From the NCBI GenBank assembly GCA_947493705.1, contig CANLSH010000002.1, positions 209,842 through 273,841 on the forward strand: DNA of 64,000 bases. Reading direction: 5' to 3'. Under the pieces are notes generated by a model. It made no database searches. It saw nothing but the letters and a program-made list of their open reading frames with translations, and was not told the DNA's origin. Origin of the DNA: an uncultured Arachnia sp. (lineage in GTDB: Bacteria > Actinomycetota > Actinomycetes > Propionibacteriales > Propionibacteriaceae). The stretch's first letter is position 1. Every line of letters starts with the position of its first letter. The position numbers and the translations under genes were made by a program. This document shows positions 1-9,349 of this stretch, one piece after another.

Positions 1-84
1 GGCGTCATGGGGATCCGGGATTCGGGACGTGGGGAGGCTCATGGAGCCACACTAATGGGCGCGTGGGATCGGGGCGGGGGTGGT

Positions 85-1359
85 TCACACAGCAGCAGGG
101 GTGTTGCTGGCCAGCTGCTCGTACATCTCCAGCATCTGGATGGCCTGCGACTGGATGGTCCACTGTCCTGCGAGTCGTTTCGACGTTTCTGCGGCCTTCT
201 CCCGCCAGCCCGGATCATCGAGCTTGTTGATGATCCGCATCAGTCCAGCGGCCATGGACGCAGCCGTGGGACGGGTCAGTTCGGCGTTCACACCGGGCTC
301 CAGTACCAGCTGAAGTCCCGGATCCACGGAGACGATGGGCAGACCCGCAAGTGCGGCCTCATGCAGCACGAGCGCCTGGGTGTCAGTCTGGCTGGGAAAG
401 GCGAACACATCAGCCATGCCGTAGAAGGCGCCGAGAGCGTCGCGCTTCTGTTCCCCCGGGAGGATCACGTTGCCGCGCTGCTGGCCATGGGCCAGTACCC
501 GTTTGATGCGGGGATAACGCTGCCAGTCACCCACCACCATGAGGCGGGCGTCGGGGCGCTGTGCTGAGACGAGTTCGAAGGCCTCGTACAGCAACGGAAT
601 GCCCTTCTCCGGTGCGATGCGCCCCGCATACAGGATCAGCGGACCGGCCTCCCGGGCCACCGGGGGAGGCCCCGGCGGGAGGGCATCAACGCCATTGGGT
701 ACCACGACAACGCGCGCTGACGGTGCGATCTCTTTGCAGCGCAGCGCCGTCTTGGGTGACGGCGTCGTCACCAGCTGTGCAGATTCCAGCATCTTCTGAC
801 ACACCCCGAGCAGGGAGGCAGTGGAGCGGCCGCGATCCTCGTACCGGATGGCTGCGTCCCTGAGGTCCTGGGGGTTCACGAGCTTGTCCCTGTTGATGCG
901 GGCGAAGGCCTGCACCACACCCGTGAGAAGAGGCAGTATAGCTGAATAGTGGTCGGCGTAGGCATCGAAATCTGTGTGCCATGTGAGCAACAGTGGGATG
1001 CCCAGCTGCCGCGCCGCATAGACGCCCAGGGCGCCCACCGTGCCAAACCCGTGGACGTGGATGACGTCAGGACCAATACGGCCCACCGCGTCGACAGCTG
1101 TGTCGAAGTGTCTGCCATTGGCGACTCGGGTCGGCATGTTGGGGACCTTCACCGATGGGAGCCGTATTTCCCGACGCCCCGCCCTGCCGACGTGTGGGTT
1201 GGGCCCTTTGGCGCGGGGAGCCACCACCACAACTCTGTGGCCAGCATCCAGCAAATTGCCTTCCAGCTGTTGCACGGCAAACATCAGGCCGTTGCTACCG
1301 GGGCCGTAGTTGTCCGTGAACTGCGCAACAGTGAGAGGCCGCGCAGCGGCGCTTCCCAT
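85..1359 (-). CDS. Family 4 glycosyltransferase
   Basis: A 424-residue GT4 glycosyltransferase with a GT-B fold. The N-terminal Rossmann half opens with a 'FTDNYGPGSNGL' loop, typical of enzymes that place glucose or mannose on lipid or cell-envelope acceptors. 'TWHTDFDAYADHY' resembles diacylglycerol or phosphoinositol glycosyltransferases. The C-terminal nucleotide-sugar half has 'GRIAPEKG' and the 'LHEAALAGLPIV' segment that carries the conserved Glu, near residue 360. The frame stays open back to 1533, but the family-like sequence begins at the ATG at 1359, so that start was chosen. It is divergent from the ROK gene. The acceptor and donor cannot be told from sequence; likely a cytoplasmic or membrane-face enzyme of glycolipid synthesis. 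Confidence 0.85.
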   Translation of the reverse strand: MGSAAARPLTVAQFTDNYGPGSNGLMFAVQQLEGNLLDAGHRVVVVAPRAKGPNPHVGRAGRREIRLPSVKVPNMPTRVANGRHFDTAVDAVGRIGPDVIHVHGFGTVGALGVYAARQLGIPLLLTWHTDFDAYADHYSAILPLLTGVVQAFARINRDKLVNPQDLRDAAIRYEDRGRSTASLLGVCQKMLESAQLVTTPSPKTALRCKEIAPSARVVVVPNGVDALPPGPPPVAREAGPLILYAGRIAPEKGIPLLYEAFELVSAQRPDARLMVVGDWQRYPRIKRVLAHGQQRGNVILPGEQKRDALGAFYGMADVFAFPSQTDTQALVLHEAALAGLPIVSVDPGLQLVLEPGVNAELTRPTAASMAAGLMRIINKLDDPGWREKAAETSKRLAGQWTIQSQAIQMLEMYEQLASNTPAAV

Positions 1360-1550
1360 GGGCTGGTCGGTCACGCAGCCCACTCTATCGACTGGCCTCA
1401 CCCTTTCAGTTGAGCCCTTGAGACGGATGCATTCGGCCGCAGACCGGCAGATGCTGAGATGGGTCAGCGCTGCTCCGAGAAGGTACAATTCCTTCGTCCA
1501 TTCCGGAGAGCAAATCGATTCTTCAGTAGTCACGGGACGTGGGAGGGCCG

Positions 1551-2777
1551 ATGCGCGTGGGCGTGAGCATGTCTCACATCAGTCTGTACAACGAGAATGC
1601 TGTCATTCACGCGCTTCGTCGGCTGGGATCCACCAGCCAAACCGAGATCGCCAGAGCCACAGGTCTTTCGGTTCAGGGTGTTTCGTCCATCGTGCGGACC
1701 CTCACCGCTGACGGTCTCGTGAAAGAGGTGGGCAGGGAGCCAGTGGCCCGTGGGCGCCCCAGAGTGATCATCGATATCGTTGCTGATGCGCGGTACGCCG
1801 TGGGCGTGCACGTCGACCCGTCCGTCATGTCGACCGTTGTGTTGGACTTGCGGGGAAGTGTCGTGACATCACTCGCGAGTGAAAAGGTCTATCCGGAGGA
1901 TCCCGAGCGTTCCATCGAGGTTGCCGCCAGCCTCGTCCAGGGTGCACTGGAAAGCGCTGCGATCGATGAGCGCTTCGTGCTTGGTACGTGTCTCGCCGTA
2001 CCTGGTCCTCTCCAAGCCAAGTCAGGATCCATCGTCGACACCGTGTGGCTTCCGGGGTGGACTGGCTTCCCTCTGGGGGAGGTGCTCGGGGCCAAGTTGG
2101 GGATGCGGGTCCCTGTGGTCAAGGACACGCTCGCTGCCGTGATCGGCGAAAATTGGGTGCGCGCGGGCGAGTCATTGGAATCGACGATGGTGTTCGTCTA
2201 CGTAGGTATGGGAACCGGCGTCGGACTGTCGTTGAACGGTGAGGCGGTTCGAGGTTTTTCGGGCAATGCGGGAGAGGTGGGCAGAATGCTGCTGGCGCTG
2301 GGGCGCTCCACCCCGCGCGCTGTGGATGGCCTCGACAATGACCCCGCGATCCTGGTGGAAACAGCCCATGCGGCTGGTGTGCTGGAGGGGAGCGCGCCGC
2401 ACCGTGAGGACCTGAAGCAGGTTGACCACCAGTTTCGTCGGTTGTGTCATCTTGCGGATCAGGGTGACGGCAGCGCCCGGGCGATCCTTCAAGCCGCGGC
2501 GGCACGCATCGCCGAGATGGCTGTGATGACAACGGATTTGTTCGACGCTGACACCGTTGTGTTCGGCGGTCCGTACTGGGAGCTGGTGCGGCCCTTCTAC
2601 GAGCCGGCCGCCATTGCCGCGCTCGACCAACCATCCGCACGGGGCCCCCATCCCGTGTCCGTGCTGACGACCGCAATGAAACATGACGTGGGTGCCATCG
2701 GTGCCGCATCGGTGGTGCTTGATGACCGGTACGTCCCACGAGCCCCGCGCAGCTGGAATAGCACTTATTCCATCTGA
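1551..2777 (+). CDS. ROK-family transcriptional regulator
   Basis: A 408-residue ROK repressor. An N-terminal winged helix-turn-helix ('TSQTEIARATGLSVQGVSSIVRTL', in its first 60 residues) is followed by a ROK sugar-binding domain with an ATPase-like fold. The domain shows 'GVHVDPS', 'CLAVPGPL' and the glycine-rich 'VYVGMGTGVGLSLNG'. The start ATG at 1551 follows GGGAGGG by four bases; an upstream GTG at 1539 overlaps that ribosome site and is less likely. It precedes a mannoside import operon on the same strand, separated by 124 bp, so it is probably that operon's local sugar-responsive repressor (inference). Confidence 0.88.
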   Translation: MRVGVSMSHISLYNENAVIHALRRLGSTSQTEIARATGLSVQGVSSIVRTLTADGLVKEVGREPVARGRPRVIIDIVADARYAVGVHVDPSVMSTVVLDLRGSVVTSLASEKVYPEDPERSIEVAASLVQGALESAAIDERFVLGTCLAVPGPLQAKSGSIVDTVWLPGWTGFPLGEVLGAKLGMRVPVVKDTLAAVIGENWVRAGESLESTMVFVYVGMGTGVGLSLNGEAVRGFSGNAGEVGRMLLALGRSTPRAVDGLDNDPAILVETAHAAGVLEGSAPHREDLKQVDHQFRRLCHLADQGDGSARAILQAAAARIAEMAVMTTDLFDADTVVFGGPYWELVRPFYEPAAIAALDQPSARGPHPVSVLTTAMKHDVGAIGAASVVLDDRYVPRAPRSWNSTYSI

Positions 2778-2806
2778 GCGAATAAGTAACAATTTAATAA
2801 CTTTCG

Positions 2807-2816
2807 CGGTTAACCG
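2807..2816. promoter_or_regulatory. Candidate operator, perfect palindrome CGGTTAACCG
   Basis: A perfect 10-bp palindrome lies in the AT-rich gap between the ROK gene and the mannoside operon and abuts TTGACC at 2817-2822, a possible -35 element. It could bind the ROK repressor. The same CGGTTAAC core recurs in the repeat cluster at 49371-49523. Confidence 0.4.
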
Positions 2817-2901
2817 TTGACCTGAATTGATCTGACCCGAAGACTAAATAGTAGAACCGGCCGTAATGGAACAGCCGGATTAAGTCTCACTGCGGAGCAA
2901 C

Positions 2902-3810
2902 ATGATCACGCTAGCCAATGCGCCCGTTTCGTATGGGGTCTTCGGACTCTCCAGACCCGACATGGTTCCGTTGCCCAGCGGGCACGAGCTCCTTTGGATG
3001 ATCCACGATGCTGGATACGCCGGTGTTGACCTGGGTGCTCACGGTCTCTTCGGAACCGGGCAGGAGTTGGTTGACAACCTCGCCGCGTACGAATTATCGC
3101 TTTGCGGGGGTTGGATGGACTTCCCTTTCGTCGGCTCTGACGCTGGTTTTAAACACGCGGTCGATGCTGCTCTGCCCGTCCTTGATGACTTCGCTCTGGT
3201 TGCAACTTCTCAACCCGGGCCGGCTCCCTTGCCTACACTTGCGGACTCGGGCTCGGCGCTCCGCCGGGCTCACCCCGGCGGAGCGCCTGAACTGGAGCTG
3301 CGCGGGCAGGAGTGGGAGCTCTTCGTCGACCGCGTCGAGCGTGTGGGACAGGAGGTTCGCTCGCGCGGCCTGGAACCGACCTTCCATCATCACGTCTGCA
3401 CCCACGTGGAGACTCCTCATGAGATCGAACGCTTTCTCGACGACGTCTCCATTGACCTGACCTTTGACTCCGGACACCTACTGCTCGGGGGAGGGGAACC
3501 GGTTGAGGACTACGGGCGGTGGGCCACCCGGATCAACCATCTCCATCTGAAGGACGTTGATCGTCGCATCCTGGTGGAGGCAGAGAAGTCGGAGGATCCC
3601 GTCCGCCACGTGTGGGAGAAGAAGGTCTTCGTTGCGCTCGGAGCGGGAGATCTTGACCTGAAAAGGATGCTGGCAGACATCATCGCCAGCGGCTTCGCCG
3701 GCTGGCTGGTCGTCGAACAGGATGTTGTCCTGCTCAGCGAGCCCGACATCTCGCAGGCGGTGGCAGATCAGGTTGCCAACCGTCAATTACTGCGCACGTG
3801 GTTCCCGTGA
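2902..3810 (+). CDS. Sugar phosphate isomerase/epimerase-type TIM-barrel protein
   Basis: A 302-residue TIM-barrel protein of the xylose-isomerase-like/IolE superfamily. Metal-site signatures are visible: 'HHHVCTHVET' (about residues 167-176), 'DSGHLLLGGG' and 'HLHLKDVD', ending in 'WLVVEQDV'. These supply the His, Glu and Asp ligands that bind a divalent metal in sugar isomerases, epimerases and inosose dehydratases. An ATG at 2902 follows GGAG. It is the first gene of a tight operon and overlaps the next gene by four bases. Partnered with a Gfo/Idh/MocA oxidoreductase, it could handle a keto-sugar intermediate. The exact substrate is unknown. Confidence 0.85.
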   Translation: MITLANAPVSYGVFGLSRPDMVPLPSGHELLWMIHDAGYAGVDLGAHGLFGTGQELVDNLAAYELSLCGGWMDFPFVGSDAGFKHAVDAALPVLDDFALVATSQPGPAPLPTLADSGSALRRAHPGGAPELELRGQEWELFVDRVERVGQEVRSRGLEPTFHHHVCTHVETPHEIERFLDDVSIDLTFDSGHLLLGGGEPVEDYGRWATRINHLHLKDVDRRILVEAEKSEDPVRHVWEKKVFVALGAGDLDLKRMLADIIASGFAGWLVVEQDVVLLSEPDISQAVADQVANRQLLRTWFP

Positions 3811-5042
3811 AACCGGTACGCGTCGCTGTCGTCGGACTGGGCGCGGTAGCGCAGTCGGTTCATCTTCCGGTTGTTCAACGCAACAGGGCCGATGTGGATC
3901 TTGTGGCGCTGGCTGAGGTGTCACCGTCGCGCCGTGCAGTCATCGGTTCCCGCTATGGCGTACCCGACTCGGGCTGGTTCGCCACGGCACACGACCTGGC
4001 CACAGCGATGGAGCAGGGGCGTATCAGTGTTGATGCAGCGGTCATCGCCACCCCCGGCAACCACGCTGAGGAAGCCCTCGCCCTGATCCGTGCGGGAGCA
4101 CGGGTTTTGGCGGAAAAGCCGTTGGCCCACAGCTTTCTTGAAGTCGATGAACTGGCGGCCGGCCTGACGCAGCTGGGTCGTGACCCCCACGAATGGCTGC
4201 GCGTTGGTTACATGAAGGAACACGACCCTGCTGTTGCTGCCGCGCGGGATCTGTTGGCCACCACCGTCCCGCGTGAGGTGAGCGTGGAGGTTCTGCATCC
4301 AGCCGACGCCACCCAGCTCCGGTTCGCGCAGCTGGAACCGCCCGTGGTGGACGTGAAGCGGAAGCTGACTGATCGCGCTGAGCACCGGCTGCAGCACTCC
4401 ATTTCGGCTGCCGTCGGATCCGTCGACACCACGTGGCGGAAGCTGTACTCCAGTGTTGTTCTCGGTTCGATCATCCATGACATCGCACTGGCCCGCCACC
4501 TCGATCTCGCATTGGTGGATGTGAGCCACGCCATGCATCTGGCCACGCCGTTTCCCGGGTCGGTCATCGCCGCGGGATTCACCGCCGAACGTGTGCCATT
4601 CAACATCGCCTGGCACTTCATCAAGGACTATCCGGAGTACCGGGAGAAGTTCACCATCCATCACGAAAGGGGGAGCGTCGAACTCGAGTTCACAACGCCC
4701 TACATTCTCAATTCCCCAACCATCCTGCGATCGCGGTCCTCAGGCGAGGACCTTCACGGCACACAGCGTCCCAGCGCACGGTTTCCCAGCGCTGAGTGTG
4801 CAACGGTGTGGCCGCAGGAAGAAGCGTTCGAGCGTCAGTTCCGAAGTCTTGTGGCAATGACACGAGACAGGTTCTCCGCAGGATCCAGCATCGACGCTGC
4901 CCGCAATGACCTCGTCAGCGCGCAAACCCTGTGGAGGGGATGCGCCGTTGGGGCAGGAATCGCCCTGGATCCTGCGTGCGAAGTAGCCAACCGACGCCAA
5001 TGGGGCGCCACCCCTGACGGCGAAGAAGACTCAACAGCTTGA
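3807..5042 (+). CDS. Gfo/Idh/MocA-family oxidoreductase
   Basis: A 411-residue NAD(P)-dependent sugar dehydrogenase. The N-terminal Rossmann fold begins 'VRVAVVGLGAVAQ' and contains the family 'EKPLA' motif ('VLAEKPLAHSF', about residue 105), followed by a C-terminal alpha/beta substrate domain. GTG at 3807 forms a GTGA overlap with the previous stop; a GTG at 3798 is also possible. Members oxidise or reduce sugar hydroxyls. Next to a TIM-barrel isomerase, such enzymes often act in inositol or 3-keto-glycoside pathways (family knowledge). The role in this mannoside operon is inferred. Confidence 0.87.
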   Translation: MKPVRVAVVGLGAVAQSVHLPVVQRNRADVDLVALAEVSPSRRAVIGSRYGVPDSGWFATAHDLATAMEQGRISVDAAVIATPGNHAEEALALIRAGARVLAEKPLAHSFLEVDELAAGLTQLGRDPHEWLRVGYMKEHDPAVAAARDLLATTVPREVSVEVLHPADATQLRFAQLEPPVVDVKRKLTDRAEHRLQHSISAAVGSVDTTWRKLYSSVVLGSIIHDIALARHLDLALVDVSHAMHLATPFPGSVIAAGFTAERVPFNIAWHFIKDYPEYREKFTIHHERGSVELEFTTPYILNSPTILRSRSSGEDLHGTQRPSARFPSAECATVWPQEEAFERQFRSLVAMTRDRFSAGSSIDAARNDLVSAQTLWRGCAVGAGIALDPACEVANRRQWGATPDGEEDSTA

Positions 5043-5053
5043 AAGGAAGCATG

Positions 5054-6475
5054 ATGAACAGGAATCTCCAGCGGGCGGCCAAAAGCGTCGCCATCCTCGC
5101 AATTGTCGCACTGGGTGCGACAGCGTGTGGTAACGACACCACCGTTGACGACGGTGATGCCGGTGACCCCACGGAGCAGACACAGCAAACGGTCAGTCTC
5201 ACATCCAACGCCATCTCAGGTGGTAAGAATGCCGCCGAGGCGGATTGGATCGAGACGTGGGTCATCCCTGAATTCACAGCGGCTCAGGAGGCCGAAGGTG
5301 TGGACGTGACCGTTGAATTTGAGCCCCAGGGCGTCGACGATGAGGACTACAAGACGAAGGTAGCCCTCGATCTGAGCTCGGGTGAGGGCGCAGACGTCAT
5401 TTCGCTCGATGGCATCTGGATTGGCGAATTCGCCCAGGCTGACTACATCGAACCGCTCGATCAGGTGACCGATAACGCCGATGACTGGGAAGGCTGGGAG
5501 CAGATCACCGATGCCGTCCAAGGCTCTGCGTCCTTCGAGGATGAACGCTACGGCGTCCCGCAGGGAACCGACGGTCGCGTCATCTACTACAACAAGTCCC
5601 TCTTTGAACAGGCGGGCCTGCCCAGTGAGTGGCAGCCCACATCATGGGATGAGATCCTCGAGGCGGGTCGCGCTCTCAAAGAGCTTGACGGTGTCATCCC
5701 GATCCAGCTCAACGCCGGTACGGCGATGGGTGAGGCCACCACCATGCAGGGTCTGTTGCCCATGCTGATGGGTACTGGTCAGAGGCTCTGGGAGGACGGC
5801 AAGTGGGCTGGGGCCACTGAAGGGCTGCGGGAGGTTCTGGATCTCTATAGGACCATCTACGTTGACGAGGAGCTGGGTGATCCGATTCTGCAGCAGGAGG
5901 CCGCCGGTCGGGACACCTCATTCCAGGAGTTCGCTGCTGGCAACATCGCCATCTTGGTGGAGGGCGATTACTTCTGGCGCTCGGTGATCAACCCGGCTGA
6001 AGGAGTCGGCACGGCTCCGATGCCTGATCGCGACGAGGTGGTCGGCTACGTCAAGATTCCCGCGATGGAGCCGGGCGCCGGTATCGAGGGCCAGGACTTC
6101 GTGTCAATGTCTGGCGGGGCCGCGCGTGTGCTGAACCCGAACTCGGAGAATCCTGATCTGGCATGGGAGCTGCTCAAGTTCATGAACTCACCGGAGGCAT
6201 TCGAGGCGCGAGCCGCCGGAACCCTGTCGATCTCGCCCCGGGACGATGTGAACGCGAAACTGCTCTCCTCCGACCCCATGCTCACCTTCGTCAGCGAGGA
6301 AGTTCTCCCGATCACCGCCTACCGACCCGGCCTGGCTGAATACCCCGAAATCTCCAACAGCTTGCAGCAAGCAACCCTTGATGTCGTCTCCGGAACTCCG
6401 GTTGAGGAAGCGTCCTCGGGATACGCGGATGCGCTGACGGGGATCGTGGGGGCCGACGCCGTCATGAGCAACTGA
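5054..6475 (+). CDS. ABC sugar-binding lipoprotein (CUT1 type)
   Basis: A roughly 473-residue extracellular solute-binding protein of the MalE type. The basic start 'MNRNLQRAAKS' leads into a hydrophobic signal ending 'LGATAC', so the Cys is probably lipidated and the protein sits on the outer face of the membrane. The mature part shows 'GEGADVISLDG' and 'YGVPQGTDGRVIYYNKSLFEQAGL', typical of family 1 binding proteins. AAAGGAAG at 5042-5049 gives better spacing to ATG 5054 than to ATG 5051. It feeds the two permeases downstream. A manno-oligosaccharide ligand is inferred from the GH38 gene in the operon. Confidence 0.92.
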   Translation: MNRNLQRAAKSVAILAIVALGATACGNDTTVDDGDAGDPTEQTQQTVSLTSNAISGGKNAAEADWIETWVIPEFTAAQEAEGVDVTVEFEPQGVDDEDYKTKVALDLSSGEGADVISLDGIWIGEFAQADYIEPLDQVTDNADDWEGWEQITDAVQGSASFEDERYGVPQGTDGRVIYYNKSLFEQAGLPSEWQPTSWDEILEAGRALKELDGVIPIQLNAGTAMGEATTMQGLLPMLMGTGQRLWEDGKWAGATEGLREVLDLYRTIYVDEELGDPILQQEAAGRDTSFQEFAAGNIAILVEGDYFWRSVINPAEGVGTAPMPDRDEVVGYVKIPAMEPGAGIEGQDFVSMSGGAARVLNPNSENPDLAWELLKFMNSPEAFEARAAGTLSISPRDDVNAKLLSSDPMLTFVSEEVLPITAYRPGLAEYPEISNSLQQATLDVVSGTPVEEASSGYADALTGIVGADAVMSN

Positions 6476-6483
6476 GTATTCCT

Positions 6484-7407
6484 GTGACCATTACCAACAC
6501 CCCGCCGTCGGAGACGCGCAAGCGTCACCGACGGCGGGCAGATGATGTGGCAGGGCTCGGCGCCGGCCGGGCGAGCGCCTTTGTCGGCCCGGCCCTCCTC
6601 ATCATCGCCCTCTTCCTTCTCTTCCCTGCGATCTGGACGATCTACCTCGGACTGACGAACTATCGGCTGACCGGACTGGCTGCGGCCAATACCAGATTCA
6701 TAGGATTCGAGAACTATCAGTCTGCCTTCTCCGACGCCTCGTTCTGGAACTCGTTGAGGCTGACGGTCATCTTCGTGGCACTCTCCGGTGTTCTGGGTCA
6801 GACACTGCTGGGATTCACGCTCGCCTGGTCGCTGCGGCGGGTGGCGGGGTGGGCCCGTTCCGTGCTTGAGGGACTCGTCCTGGCGGCATGGGTCATCCCC
6901 GGTTCGGTGCACGCCTTCCTGTGGATTGCTCTGCTGGATCGGCGCGGCGGCACTCTCAACAGCATCCTCGGCACCACGGGGGAGGCATGGCTGATCAACT
7001 ACCCCATGACCGTCATCGTGCTCTTCAACATCTGGGTGGGAACAGCCTTCTCCATGCAATTGTTCAGCTCCGCCCTGTCCGCAGTGCCGCCATCCCAACT
7101 CGAAAGCGCTCGCATGGCGGGGGCCGCCGGATGGCAGCAGCTGCGCGACGTCGTGATCCCCAATATTCGGGGGCACATCCTGACCAATACGCTGATGATC
7201 ACCCTGTGGACGTTCAACACCTTCACGCCGTACCTGCTGACGGCGGGCGGCCCGAATGGGAGGACAGAAATTCTCTCGGTCTACATCTACCAAACTGCCA
7301 TCCCCGGTGGTCAGCTCGGCCTGGGAGCTGCGCTGTCGATGATCATGCTGATCATCAACCTGATCATTGCGTTGATGTACATGCGGGTGGGCAGGAGGAG
7401 AACATGA
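6484..7407 (+). CDS. ABC sugar permease (MalF type)
   Basis: A 307-residue inner-membrane permease with six predicted membrane helices. The EAA loop that contacts the ATPase is visible as 'ESARMAGAAGWQQLRDVVIPNI' split around residue 220. The start is GTG at 6484, eight bases after the binding-protein stop. The stop overlaps the next ATG as ATGA (7404-7407). It forms a heterodimer with the following permease. Confidence 0.93.
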   Translation: MTITNTPPSETRKRHRRRADDVAGLGAGRASAFVGPALLIIALFLLFPAIWTIYLGLTNYRLTGLAAANTRFIGFENYQSAFSDASFWNSLRLTVIFVALSGVLGQTLLGFTLAWSLRRVAGWARSVLEGLVLAAWVIPGSVHAFLWIALLDRRGGTLNSILGTTGEAWLINYPMTVIVLFNIWVGTAFSMQLFSSALSAVPPSQLESARMAGAAGWQQLRDVVIPNIRGHILTNTLMITLWTFNTFTPYLLTAGGPNGRTEILSVYIYQTAIPGGQLGLGAALSMIMLIINLIIALMYMRVGRRRT

Positions 7408-8270
7408 CCGCCAACCTTGATCTCAGGCCCCAACCGCCCAGCCTTCAGCGGCAGTTGTCCCGGATGATGAGCCGTGTGGCGTTCGTGGTCATGCTTGTCC
7501 TCATCGGAGTGTTCTTCGCGTTGCCCCTGACGTGGCTGGTGATTGCGCCGTTCGATGCCACGCCCACCATGGCCGTCAAATGGCCGGACTGGACGCTCGG
7601 GAACTTCCGACAATTGGCCGATAACCCCTATGCGCTGGGCTCCATCCTGAACTCGCTGATCCTTGCTGGAGGCACCATGCTCATCACGGTGCTGTTCGGT
7701 ACGCTTGCCAGCTATGCGCTGTCCCGCGTCCGGATTCCCGGGCGCGACGGCCTGCTCTACGGGATGCTGCTTCTCTCCTCCATCGTGACGGGTACCGCCG
7801 CCATGGTGCCCACCTTCCAGCTCATGAATGCCATCGGACTGATCAATACCCAAACCGGTGTCATCCTCGTCCTGACCGGGGGTGTGCTGCCCACCGTGGT
7901 GTTCATCCTCAAGGACTTCATGGACTCGGTCCCGAAGAGCTACGAGGAATCGGCCAGATTGTATGGCGCCTCGCCTTTCCAGATCCTGCGCGATGTCGTT
8001 GTGCCCGTGGCGCGCCCGGGAATCGCGTTCGTGGCGATCTGGACGGTGGTGCAGGTGTGGGGCAACTTCCTGGTCCCCTACATTTTGCTGCGCGATCCGA
8101 CGCAGCAGCCCGCGGCCGTGATGATGTTCACCTTCTACACCGAATCGGGGCAGGCTGATCTACGGCTGATCTCATCGTTCTCGCTGATCTTCGCCCTCCC
8201 CGTGCTGCTCATCTACTTCTTCGTGAACCGAAAGTTCGGATTCCGCTTCTATGGAGGAATCAAGTCATGA
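7404..8270 (+). CDS. ABC sugar permease (MalG type)
   Basis: A 288-residue permease partner with six hydrophobic helices and an EAA loop 'ESARLYGASPFQILRDVV'. The frame is open well upstream, but ATG 7404 follows GGAGGAG and makes the ATGA overlap typical of this operon, so it is the start. The C-terminus 'RKFGFRFYGGIKS' is typical of MalG homologues. Its stop overlaps the ATPase start at 8267. Confidence 0.93.
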   Translation: MTANLDLRPQPPSLQRQLSRMMSRVAFVVMLVLIGVFFALPLTWLVIAPFDATPTMAVKWPDWTLGNFRQLADNPYALGSILNSLILAGGTMLITVLFGTLASYALSRVRIPGRDGLLYGMLLLSSIVTGTAAMVPTFQLMNAIGLINTQTGVILVLTGGVLPTVVFILKDFMDSVPKSYEESARLYGASPFQILRDVVVPVARPGIAFVAIWTVVQVWGNFLVPYILLRDPTQQPAAVMMFTFYTESGQADLRLISSFSLIFALPVLLIYFFVNRKFGFRFYGGIKS

Positions 8271-9349
8271 CCTCGACTATCACCACCACATCCCTGGTCA
8301 AGCAGTATCCGAATGGGGTTCGAGGCGTCGACGGTGTCGACATCGCGATAGCCGAGGGTGAGTTCTTCGCCCTGTTGGGCCCCTCAGGGTGCGGCAAGAC
8401 GACGCTGCTCCGCGCCATTGCAGGACTTGAGACCATCACCGAAGGAACCCTGCACATCGGTGATGAGGACATGACTCACCGGGAACCCGGGGAGCGAGGC
8501 GTCGCCATGGTGTTCCAGGACTATGCATTGTTCCCACACATGGATGTCTCGGACAACATCGCCTATCCGTTGCGCATCCGTCGCATCGCCAAGGACGTGC
8601 GCCGGGAGGCTGCCGCCGAGACCGCCGGTCGGTTGTCACTCGAGGCTCTTCTGGAACGCCGCCCGGGGCAGCTGTCCGGCGGGCAGCAGCAACGCGTCGC
8701 TCTGGCGCGCGCCATTGCGACGCGCCCGACCGTCCTGTTACTGGATGAACCGTTGTCCAACCTCGATGCTCGTCTTCGGTTGGAAGCCAGATCCTTCCTC
8801 AAGGAGTTGCAACGGGAACTACGGGTGACGTCGGTCTACGTCACGCATGACCAGGCGGAAGCCCTTGCACTGGCCGACCGGATGGCGGTCATGAAGGACG
8901 GACGGATCCAGCAGATCGGTACGCCACATGAGGTGTTCCACTACCCCAGCAACACCTTCGTCGCCTCCTTCATCGGCTCGCATCCCATGAACCTTGTGAA
9001 AGGTGTATATCGTGACGCAACGGTGCACGCGCTGGGTGCGAGGCTGCGGGTACCTGCCGATGTGGGATCGCTGCTTGCTGAGGGCAGCAACGTGATGGTT
9101 GGCGCGCGCCCCGAATACGTTGCGTGGTCGGCGGAGCCCCAGCCTGACGGCATCGAGGCACGGGTGGCAGTGATCGAGAATCTCGGCGCTGCGGCACTAG
9201 TGATTGCCCACGTGGGTGAGGACCGGTTCCAGTGCGTCGCCGACGAGAACTCGCTGCCTGAAGTGGGACAGCGTTGTTGGTTCACCATTCCCCTGAACAA
9301 GACATTGGTCTTCGACGAGGAAACTGGTGCGCGGATCGGCCAGCGATGA
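8267..9349 (+). CDS. ABC transporter ATPase (MalK/UgpC/MsmX type)
   Basis: A 360-residue ATPase that powers the importer from the cytoplasm. The Walker A 'GPSGCGKTTL' (about residues 38-47), Q-loop 'VFQDYALFPHM', signature 'LSGGQQQRVALARA', Walker B 'LLLDEPLSNLDARL' and switch His in 'VTHDQAEAL' are all present. The C-terminal 110 residues form the TOBE/OB regulatory domain. It overlaps its neighbours on both sides by four bases. It is the only CUT1 ATPase in the window and could also serve the two importers at 37-41 kb and 51-54 kb, which lack one. Confidence 0.95.
   Translation: MTSTITTTSLVKQYPNGVRGVDGVDIAIAEGEFFALLGPSGCGKTTLLRAIAGLETITEGTLHIGDEDMTHREPGERGVAMVFQDYALFPHMDVSDNIAYPLRIRRIAKDVRREAAAETAGRLSLEALLERRPGQLSGGQQQRVALARAIATRPTVLLLDEPLSNLDARLRLEARSFLKELQRELRVTSVYVTHDQAEALALADRMAVMKDGRIQQIGTPHEVFHYPSNTFVASFIGSHPMNLVKGVYRDATVHALGARLRVPADVGSLLAEGSNVMVGARPEYVAWSAEPQPDGIEARVAVIENLGAAALVIAHVGEDRFQCVADENSLPEVGQRCWFTIPLNKTLVFDEETGARIGQR

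Noticed and set aside
1360..1533. N-terminal extension of the glycosyltransferase frame
   Set aside because: The added 58 residues show no family sequence, overlap the promoter of the divergent ROK gene and would leave no room for its regulation.
3806..3820. TGAAACCGGTA at the start of the oxidoreductase gene as an operator
   Set aside because: It lies within overlapping coding sequence inside an operon and does not match the full 17-bp site.
6888..7403. Upstream extension of the MalG-type permease frame
   Set aside because: It overlaps the MalF-type permease in another frame; ATG 7404 with GGAGGAG is a clear start.
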